Origin: Pimelobacter sp.
Lineage (GTDB): Bacteria > Actinomycetota > Actinomycetes > Propionibacteriales > Nocardioidaceae
Direction: 5' to 3'
DNA length: 32,496 bases
Assembly: GCA_002698575.1 (NCBI GenBank)
Contig: NZZG01000110.1
Span: 1-32,496, forward strand
The position numbers and the translations under genes are program-made. The notes beneath the pieces were generated by a model. It was not told the DNA's origin. It did not search any database and worked only from the letters and a program-made list of their open reading frames with translations. This document shows, piece by piece, positions 24,351 to 30,015 of this stretch; positions within the stretch are counted from its first letter, which is position 1; every line of letters starts with the position of its first letter.

Positions 24351-24992
24351 TCACTCGAGCAGGGCGGGCTCGGTCTTGTCGCGGACCTCGTCCTCGGACA
24401 CCCCGGGAGCGAGCTCGACCAGGACCAGCCCGCCACCCTCGGTCGCCGGACGTACGTCGATCACGGCCAGGTCGGTGATGATCCGCTGCACCACCGCCTT
24501 GCCGGTGTAGGGCAACGAGCACTCCTGCACGATCTTGTACGACCCATCACGCGCGACGTGCTCCATCAGCACGATCACCCGCTTCGCACCGTGCACCAGG
24601 TCCATCGCACCCCCCATGCCCTTGACCATCTTCCCCGGGATCATCCAGTTCGCGATGTCACCAGCCGCACTGACCTGCATCGCCCCCAGGATCGCCGCAT
24701 CGATCTTGCCCCCACGGATCATCCCGAACGACGTCGCGGAATCGAAGATCGACGCCCCCCGACGCAACGTCACCGTCTCCTTGCCCGCATTGATCAGGTC
24801 CGGGTCCTCCTCACCCTCGAACGGGTAGGCCCCCGTGCCCAACACCCCGTTCTCCGACTGCAACACCAGCTCCACCTCATCGGGCACGTAGTTCGGCACC
24901 AACGTCGGCAACCCGATCCCCAAGTTCACATACGACCCGTCCGACAGCTCCGCCGCAGCCCGCGCCGCCATCTCCTCGCGACTCCAGCTCAT
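24351..24992 (-). CDS. scoB: 3-oxoacid CoA-transferase subunit B
   Basis: A 213-residue beta subunit. With subunit A it moves CoA from succinyl-CoA (or acetyl-CoA) to a 3-oxoacid such as acetoacetate, in ketone-body or aromatic-compound breakdown. The catalytic glutamate is in [12 protein letters not shown] (about residue 47), and the family block [15 protein letters not shown] follows. The ATG overlaps the A-subunit stop (ATGA). Except for the last 30 or so codons, codon choice leans to GGG, GGT, GCG and TTG, unlike surrounding genes. The exact substrate (succinyl-CoA:3-ketoacid versus 3-oxoadipate) cannot be decided from sequence. The gene converges on the frameshifted secreted-protein gene with 15 bases between stops. 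Confidence 0.88.
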   Translation of the reverse strand: MSWSREEMAARAAAELSDGSYVNLGIGLPTLVPNYVPDEVELVLQSENGVLGTGAYPFEGEEDPDLINAGKETVTLRRGASIFDSATSFGMIRGGKIDAAILGAMQVSAAGDIANWMIPGKMVKGMGGAMDLVHGAKRVIVLMEHVARDGSYKIVQECSLPYTGKAVVQRIITDLAVIDVRPATEGGGLVLVELAPGVSEDEVRDKTEPALLE

Positions 24993-25762
24993 GCCCGACT
25001 CCTCGTGGTCGTCTTCTCGATCCGCTTCTCAGCCGCCTGCTCCGGCGTCAGCTCCACCACCCGCTGCACATAGACACCAGGGGTGTGGACCTCGTTCGGC
25101 ACCAGCTCACCCGGCTCCACGAGATGCTCGACCTCCGCGATCGTCGTCCGCCCACACATCGCGGCCAACGGATTGAAGTTGCGCGCCGAGTCCTTGTACA
25201 CGAGATTGCCGTGCCGATCACCCTTCCAGGCCCGCACCACACCGAAGTCCGCCACGATCGCGGACTCCAGCACGAACTCACGACCCACCCCGTCGACCTC
25301 GAAGACCCGCGTCTCCTTCGGCGGCGAAGCCTTCACCACCTCACCCGCCGCGTCGTACAACCACGGCAGACCCCCCTCAGCGACCTGCGTGCCACCACCG
25401 GTCGCAGTGAAGAACGCCGCGATCCCCGACCCACCCGCACGCATCCGCTCAGCCAACGTGCCCTGCGGCGTCAGCTCGACCTCCAGCTCACCCGACAAGT
25501 ACTGCCGCGCGAACTCCTTGTTCTCCCCCACGTAGGAAGCCACCATCCGCCGCAACCGCCCCGCAGCCAACAACCGACCCAGACCCCAGTCATCGACCCC
25601 CGCGTTGTTGCTGAACACCTCCAGCTCACCCACACCCGAGGCCAACACCGCCTCGATCAACACCGACGGGATCCCACACAACCCGAAACCACCCACCGCG
25701 AGCGACGCACCCGACCCGACGTCGGCGACAGCCTCAGCCGCCGAGGAGACCACTTTGTCCAT
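24989..25762 (-). CDS. scoA: 3-oxoacid CoA-transferase subunit A
   Basis: A 257-residue alpha subunit and partner of the adjacent B subunit. Family features include [17 protein letters not shown] (about 24-40), [14 protein letters not shown] and [20 protein letters not shown]. The ATG at 25762 is preceded by TAGGTT and seven bases and has no good ribosome site; a GTG three codons upstream is the only other start. Codons are rich in GGG, GGT, TTG, CGG and GCG, while neighbouring genes prefer GGC, CTC, CGC and GCC. This suggests acquisition from another high-GC genome, or strong divergence of expression level. It is not part of the M. tuberculosis-type gene order around it. Confidence 0.88.
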   Translation of the reverse strand: MDKVVSSAAEAVADVGSGASLAVGGFGLCGIPSVLIEAVLASGVGELEVFSNNAGVDDWGLGRLLAAGRLRRMVASYVGENKEFARQYLSGELEVELTPQGTLAERMRAGGSGIAAFFTATGGGTQVAEGGLPWLYDAAGEVVKASPPKETRVFEVDGVGREFVLESAIVADFGVVRAWKGDRHGNLVYKDSARNFNPLAAMCGRTTIAEVEHLVEPGELVPNEVHTPGVYVQRVVELTPEQAAEKRIEKTTTRSRA

Positions 25763-25769
25763 GCCCGCC

Positions 25770-25775
25770 AACCTA
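25770..25775 (-). promoter_or_regulatory. Candidate -10 box (TAGGTT) for leaderless scoA
   Basis: TAGGTT on the minus strand is followed by seven bases and the scoA ATG. The 66-base gap to the previous gene's stop leaves room for an own promoter. No convincing -35 box. Confidence 0.45.
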
Positions 25776-25828
25776 CGCCGAAGAGTCCGCGCAGGGGACC
25801 CGTGGGACCCGACAGCCGCGCTCGTTCC

Positions 25829-26605
25829 TCACCCGCCGGGGCGCAGACCCCAGGACGGGTCGGTCACGACGTCCTCCAGCACCTCGAAGGAGACCCGCGG
25901 GGACTCGCTGAGCACCTCGCCGCCCAGGCTGCTGCAGTTGCACACCAGCACCGTGACCGCCTTGGCGTCGGTGCGGAAGTACGTCGCGCCGCGGAGCACG
26001 CCGGAGGATCCGTCCAGGCGGAGTCGACCCTCCTGACCGATCGGGGCGAGGAACGCCCCGTCGGCCGGCACCTCGTAGGTCGCCAACACCGACCCGTCCT
26101 GTCGCACCTCGCACGTCCCGTCGTCGCGCACGAGCCGCTCGCACCGCTGCTCGGCCTCGGAGCGGTAGCGCTCCAGGGACAGGTCGGCCAGGAACGCGTC
26201 CCCGGACGCGTCGGGCGACCACTCGAAGCGGGCGGTGAACACGACCTTGCCGAGCGTCCGGTAGTACCGGGTGATCGAGGGCACCGCGGTGCCACCGACG
26301 ACGTCCTTGAAGAACCCGGCGGGCCGGTAGCCGCCCCCCTCGATGATCGCGAGGGCCGAGACCTCGTCGGCGGGCGCGACGGGGACGTCGTCGCCGAGCA
26401 GACCGGGCACGACGACCACGCCGGCCACGCTCAGCGCGGCGACCGCGGTCACCGAGGCCAGCCCGAGCTGGGCGCGGCGCCGGCGGCGACGTCGCAGGAG
26501 CGCTCCCCGGACCCGCTCGCCCGCGGTGGGGCCGGGGGTCACCCGGGCCCCGGCCGCCTGGATCCGGGCCAGCAGGTCGTCGTGCTCCTCGTCCTCAGGC
26601 GCCAT
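25829..26605 (-). CDS. Membrane protein coupled to second sigma factor (putative sigma regulator)
   Basis: A 258-residue protein with a cytoplasmic N-terminus (1 to about 45, acidic at first then RRRRRRRA), one membrane segment (about 46-69, LGLASVTAVAALSVAGVVVV) and an outer domain of about 185 residues. Four cysteines in two close groups (QRCERLVRDDGTCEV and VLVCNCSS) may form disulfides outside the cell. The start overlaps the sigma-factor stop by 11 bases with GGAGG before it, so the two are co-translated. By layout it is a sensor or anti-sigma protein for that factor; no zinc anti-sigma motif is seen. The outer domain differs from the beta-propeller in the first module. I do not recognise the family. 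Confidence 0.7.
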   Translation of the reverse strand: MAPEDEEHDDLLARIQAAGARVTPGPTAGERVRGALLRRRRRRRAQLGLASVTAVAALSVAGVVVVPGLLGDDVPVAPADEVSALAIIEGGGYRPAGFFKDVVGGTAVPSITRYYRTLGKVVFTARFEWSPDASGDAFLADLSLERYRSEAEQRCERLVRDDGTCEVRQDGSVLATYEVPADGAFLAPIGQEGRLRLDGSSGVLRGATYFRTDAKAVTVLVCNCSSLGGEVLSESPRVSFEVLEDVVTDPSWGLRPGG

Positions 26606-27083
26606 GGTCGCTCACCTCCTGCCCGGCGAGGATCTCCCGCAGCCGCGCCAGACCCCGGGAGAGGTGGCTGCGAGCCGTCCCGACCGAGCAGCCCAGCCGC
26701 TCGGCGATCCCCGCGTGGTCGAGGTCCTCCAGCGCACGCAGCACCACCGCGGCGCGCTGCTGCTTCGGCAGCCCGCGCAGCGCCTCGATCAGGTCCGGGT
26801 CGAGGACGGCGTCGACCCGGACCGGACCGTCACGGTCGGGCAGCACACCGGGCAGTCGTTCACGGCTCAGCCGACGGCCGCGATCGATGTTCAGGCGCAC
26901 CAGCGTGGTGTGGGCGTAGCCGCCCGGGTTGCCGTCGCCGACCGTGCGCCACTTCATGCCCACCCTCACCAATGCCTCCTGCACCAGGTCCCAGGCGTCG
27001 TGCGGGTTGCCGGTCAGTCCGTAGGCGACCCGGAGCAACCGCGGCGTCTCGACCGCCACGAACTCCTCGTACCGCGGATCCAC
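26595..27083 (-). CDS. RNA polymerase sigma factor, SigE-family ECF type
   Basis: A 162-residue sigma factor with region 2 (residues about 10-75, LLRVAYGLTGNPHDAWDLVQ) and region 4 (about 100-155, LRGLPKQQRAAVVLRALEDL followed by the helix-turn-helix GIAERLGCSVGTARSHLSRG). The GTG start lies one base after the stop of a putative 46-codon ORF, so it may be translationally coupled to it; GGCGGG is a possible ribosome site. An 11-bp perfect inverted repeat (27105-27142) lies just upstream. It is followed by an overlapping gene for a membrane protein that probably controls it. It is a paralogue of the sigma factor at 13825, with the same coupled arrangement. Confidence 0.9.
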   Translation of the reverse strand: MDPRYEEFVAVETPRLLRVAYGLTGNPHDAWDLVQEALVRVGMKWRTVGDGNPGGYAHTTLVRLNIDRGRRLSRERLPGVLPDRDGPVRVDAVLDPDLIEALRGLPKQQRAAVVLRALEDLDHAGIAERLGCSVGTARSHLSRGLARLREILAGQEVSDHGA

Positions 27084-27084
27084 C

Positions 27085-27225
27085 TCAACCCGCCTGCGAC
27101 GTCACGAGCTCAACGCGCGAGAGCACCCGAACGTTGAGCTCGGCCGAGCGCACGGAGACCGACACGCGGGAACTGTAGACCCGGGCGCCCTCGACGAGGT
27201 CGCGCAGCGCCGAGCGCGCGACCAC
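27085..27225 (-). CDS. Putative 46-residue ORF immediately before the second sigma factor
   Basis: A GTG-started ORF of 46 codons beginning VVARSALRDLVEGARVYSS and ending VELVTSQAG. It ends one base before the sigma GTG (TGA-G-GTG). Nearly all third positions are G or C, and the residues are not the Arg/Pro/His-rich mix seen in shadow frames here. It contains both arms of an 11-bp inverted repeat, so the same DNA may instead be a regulatory element. No ribosome site is clear and the family is unknown. Confidence 0.4.
   Translation of the reverse strand: MVARSALRDLVEGARVYSSRVSVSVRSAELNVRVLSRVELVTSQAG
27105..27142. promoter_or_regulatory. Perfect 11-bp inverted repeat upstream of the second sigma factor
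   Basis: CGAGCTCAACG at 27105-27115 and its exact reverse complement at 27132-27142 are separated by 16 bases. On the transcript of the minus strand this would form a stable hairpin ending 22 bases before the sigma start. It may be an operator, an RNA switch over the ribosome site, or chance within the 46-codon ORF. Confidence 0.5.
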
Positions 27226-27259
27226 CCCAATTCGTGGTCCGCGTCGCTCGCCGTACCTC

Positions 27260-27265
27260 TAGGCT
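27260..27265 (+). promoter_or_regulatory. Candidate -10 box (TAGGCT) for leaderless start of the first Get3-like ATPase
   Basis: TAGGCT is followed by eight bases (GGCTGGCT) and the ATG at 27274. There is no ribosome site. The same hexamer stands before nth. Confidence 0.45.
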
Positions 27266-27273
27266 GGCTGGCT

Positions 27274-28257
27274 ATGAGCGACTGGCCGCGGGTGCGTCTG
27301 CACGTGGTGACCGGCAAGGGCGGCACCGGCAAGTCCACGGTCTCGGCCGCGCTCGCGCTGGCCCTGGCCACCCGGGGCAAGAACGTGCTCCTCTGCGAGG
27401 TCGAGGGCCGTCAGGGCATCGCCCGGATGTTCGACGTCGACCCGTTGCCCTACGCCGAGCGCCGCCTGACGACCGGCCTCCCGGTGGGAGAGGAACGCCC
27501 CGGCGTCGTGCACGCGCTGCACATCGACGCGGAGTCGGCCCTGCTGGAGTACCTCGCGATGTACTACAAGCTCGGTCGGGCCGGGCGCGCCCTCGACAAG
27601 GTCGGCGTGGTGGAGTTCGCCACGACCATCGCCCCCGGCGTCCGGGACGTGCTGCTGACCGGCAAGGTCTTCGAGGCCGTGCAGCGCAACAGTCGCAACA
27701 AGGGCGCCACCGAGTACGACGCCGTGGTGCTCGACGCGCCCCCGACCGGACGCATCACGCAGTTCCTCAACGTCAGCAACGAGCTGGCCGGCCTGGCCAA
27801 GGTCGGTCCCGTCAGGTCGCAGGCCGACACGATGATGACACTGTTCCGCTCACCGCGCACCGCCGTCCACCTGGTCACCGTCCTGGAGGAGATGCCCGTG
27901 CAGGAGACCGCCGACGGGATCGCCGACCTGCACGCCAACGACCTGCCCGTCGGCGGGGTCGTGGTCAACCTGGTCCGGCCCCAGGAGCTCACCCCCGACC
28001 AGCTGGCCTCCACCGACCCCGCTGTCGTGGCCGCCGACCTGAAGGGCGTCGGGCTGGACCCGGCCGCGTCGCTGGTCGACGGCCTGGTGGCCGAGGGCCG
28101 CGAGCACGCGGAGCGGCGCACGCTCGAGCGCGACCAGCGTGCGCTCGTCGGGGAGCTCGGCGTACCGACCTACGAGCTGCCGAGGCTCGCCCGCGGTGTC
28201 GACCTCGGTGCCCTCTACGAGCTCGCCGGGCTCCTGCGCGCCCAGGGACTGGCCTGA
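27274..28257 (+). CDS. Get3/ArsA-like ATPase, first of pair
   Basis: A 327-residue P-loop ATPase of the anion-transporting/Get3 group, in the position of M. tuberculosis Rv3679 (BagA). The deviant Walker A motif is GKGGTGKSTVSAAL (residues about 14-27), and the switch motif is VLDAPPTGRI (about 152). It has no cysteine pair for metal binding of the ArsA/Get3 type. The mycobacterial pair forms a complex and is thought to help with membrane proteins or stress survival; that role is carried over here. ATG start without a ribosome site but with TAGGCT eight bases upstream. The second ATPase begins one base after this stop. Confidence 0.9.
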   Translation: MSDWPRVRLHVVTGKGGTGKSTVSAALALALATRGKNVLLCEVEGRQGIARMFDVDPLPYAERRLTTGLPVGEERPGVVHALHIDAESALLEYLAMYYKLGRAGRALDKVGVVEFATTIAPGVRDVLLTGKVFEAVQRNSRNKGATEYDAVVLDAPPTGRITQFLNVSNELAGLAKVGPVRSQADTMMTLFRSPRTAVHLVTVLEEMPVQETADGIADLHANDLPVGGVVVNLVRPQELTPDQLASTDPAVVAADLKGVGLDPAASLVDGLVAEGREHAERRTLERDQRALVGELGVPTYELPRLARGVDLGALYELAGLLRAQGLA

Positions 28258-28258
28258 C

Positions 28259-29464
28259 ATGGCCGGCCGTACGCCGCGCACCGGGGAGCGCACGGGCGCC
28301 CGGACCCGGGTCGGGCCCACCGGACCGACCGCCGAGGCCCTCGACGTCGACGCCCTGCTGGACGACCGCACGGTCGGGATCATCGTCTGCTGCGGCTCGG
28401 GAGGCGTCGGCAAGACGACCACGTCGGCCGCCCTCGCCCTGCGCGCCGCCGAGCGCGGACGCCGGGTGGTCGTGCTGACGATCGACCCGGCGCGCCGTCT
28501 GGCGCAGTCGATGGGCATCGAGGCCCTGGACAACACCCCGCGACCGGTCGACAGCGTCGACACCGCGGCGGGCGGTTCGCTGGACGCGATGATGCTCGAC
28601 ATGAAGCGGACCTTCGACGAGGTCGTCGAGGCACAGGCCAGCCCCGAGAAGGCCAAGGCGATCCTGGAGAACCCCTTCTACGTCACCCTGTCCTCCTCCT
28701 TCGCCGGCACGCAGGAGTACATGGCGATGGAGAAGCTGGGTCAGATCCGCGCCGACGCCCAGCGCGACGGGACCTACGACCTGATCGTCGTCGACACGCC
28801 CCCGTCCCGCTCGGCGCTGGACTTCCTCGACGCTCCCGAGCGGCTGTCCAGGTTCCTCGACGGACGCTTCATCAAGCTGATGCTGGCTCCGGCCAAGGGC
28901 CCGGCGCGGATCGTCTCGGCCGGCTTCGGGCTGATCACCAACGCGCTGACCCGGATCCTGGGTGCCCAGGTGCTGCGCGACCTGCAGACCTTCGTGGCCG
29001 CGATCGACACCGTCTTCGGGGGCTTCCGGCAGCGGGCGATGAAGACCTATGCGCTGCTGCAGGCCGACGGCACGGCGTTCCTGGTCGTGGCCTCGCCGGA
29101 GCCCGACGCGCTGCGCGAGGCGGCCTACTTCGTCGAGAGACTCAGCGAGGACCGGATGCCCCTCGCCGGGCTGGTCGTCAACCGCTCCAGCCCCGCCCCC
29201 CAGGGGGACCTGTCGGCCGACGAGGCGATGGCCGCCGCCGAGCGCCTGCGTGCCCAGGACCCGACGTCCCTCACCGCCGGGCTGCTGCGACTGCACGCCG
29301 ACCAGACGCGACTGGTCGAGCGCGAGAGCGCGCTTCGCGCCGGCTTCGCGCGCGCCCACCCCCAGGTGGCGACCACGCTGGTGCCGGCGCTGGCAGCCGA
29401 CGTGCACGACCTGCGCGGCCTGCGCCGGATCGGCGAGCTGCTGGCCGACCCCGCCGGCTCCTGA
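28259..29464 (+). CDS. Get3/ArsA-like ATPase, second of pair
   Basis: A 401-residue partner ATPase, in the position of Rv3680 (BagB). Walker A is CGSGGVGKTTTSAALAL (about residues 44-60), switch 2 is VVDTPPSRSALDF (about 179), and the linker contains NPFYVTLSSSFAGTQEYMA. The start is the ATG one base after the first ATPase stop; a longer frame upstream is the shadow of that gene. The first 40 residues are a Arg/Thr/Gly-rich extension (RTPRTGERTGARTRVG). The two ATPases probably form a heterocomplex. It converges on whiB with 34 bases between the stops. Confidence 0.9.
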   Translation: MAGRTPRTGERTGARTRVGPTGPTAEALDVDALLDDRTVGIIVCCGSGGVGKTTTSAALALRAAERGRRVVVLTIDPARRLAQSMGIEALDNTPRPVDSVDTAAGGSLDAMMLDMKRTFDEVVEAQASPEKAKAILENPFYVTLSSSFAGTQEYMAMEKLGQIRADAQRDGTYDLIVVDTPPSRSALDFLDAPERLSRFLDGRFIKLMLAPAKGPARIVSAGFGLITNALTRILGAQVLRDLQTFVAAIDTVFGGFRQRAMKTYALLQADGTAFLVVASPEPDALREAAYFVERLSEDRMPLAGLVVNRSSPAPQGDLSADEAMAAAERLRAQDPTSLTAGLLRLHADQTRLVERESALRAGFARAHPQVATTLVPALAADVHDLRGLRRIGELLADPAGS

Positions 29465-29498
29465 GCGGAGCCGGTGGGCCGACGGAGTCGGTGGACCC

Positions 29499-29792
29499 TC
29501 AGACCGAGACGCGCGTCGGAGCCGCGGTCGACTCCTGCTTGGCGTTCTGCAGCACCGAGCGCCACGAGGCGGTCGGGCGGCGGCGGAGCAGTGCGCGACG
29601 CTCACGCTCGGTCATGCCGCCCCACACCCCCCACTCGATCTGGTTGTCCAGCGCCTCGGCGAGGCACTCGGTGCGCACGGGGCAGCCCTGGCAGAGCTGC
29701 TTGGCCTCGTTCTGCTCCGCGCCTCGCACGAACAGCTCGTCGGGCTGCTCCGCCCGGCAGGCAGCGCGCGGCGCCCAGTCTTCAACCCACAT
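29499..29792 (-). CDS. whiB: WhiB-family [4Fe-4S] transcription regulator, WhiB4-like
   Basis: A 97-residue redox-sensing regulator. Four cysteines bind an iron-sulfur cluster: AACRAEQPDELF, then QLCQGCPVRTEC (C-x2-C-x5-C). The GVWGG turn and a basic C-terminal segment (TERERRALLRRRP) for DNA contact follow. By position next to the PBP gene and the ATPase pair it corresponds to WhiB4 (Rv3681c). The chosen ATG (MWVEDWAPRAACR) has GGGGAC about nine bases upstream; an in-frame ATG at 29825 would add 11 residues and has no ribosome site. A perfect 13-bp inverted repeat lies about 117 bases upstream and TACCTT (29865-29870 reversed) is a possible -10 box. Confidence 0.92.
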   Translation of the reverse strand: MWVEDWAPRAACRAEQPDELFVRGAEQNEAKQLCQGCPVRTECLAEALDNQIEWGVWGGMTERERRALLRRRPTASWRSVLQNAKQESTAAPTRVSV

Positions 29793-29908
29793 AGTGATGT
29801 CCCCACATCGGTCCGGTCGGACCATGCACCAAAGGCGCGCCGCCGGAAGTTTTCCCTTGAGAAAAAGGTAAAGAAATTGCCAGCGCTGGAACAGACTCGT
29901 TCGACCCA

Positions 29909-29938
29909 CCTTGTCTAGTCACAAATGACTAGACAAGG
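29909..29938. promoter_or_regulatory. Perfect 13-bp inverted repeat between whiB and PBP gene
   Basis: CCTTGTCTAGTCA (29909-29921) and its exact reverse complement (29926-29938) flank the four bases CAAA. A further TGACTAG at 29940-29946 gives three copies of the inner half-site. It is far richer in A/T than its surroundings and lies 117 bases from whiB and 78 bases from the PBP start in a divergent region. As neither gene ends here, an operator is more likely than a terminator. The regulator is unknown. Confidence 0.7.
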
Positions 29939-30003
29939 ATGACTAGGACTCCCTGGGGGTTCCGTGCGGGCGCGAGGACTCGATCGGCCACCCACGACTC
30001 CCG

Positions 30004-30009
30004 TACATT
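30004..30009 (+). promoter_or_regulatory. Candidate -10 box (TACATT) for leaderless PBP gene
   Basis: TACATT is followed by six bases (GGTGCG) and the GTG start at 30016. No ribosome site is seen in front of that GTG. A -35 box is not clear. Confidence 0.45.
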
Positions 30010-30015
30010 GGTGCG

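Noticed and set aside
25085..27178. 697-codon plus-strand open frame opposite scoAB and the second sigma module
   Set aside because: Antisense to recognised genes, crosses several gene borders, and lacks any motif; its H/R/P/Q-rich content is typical of a shadow frame.
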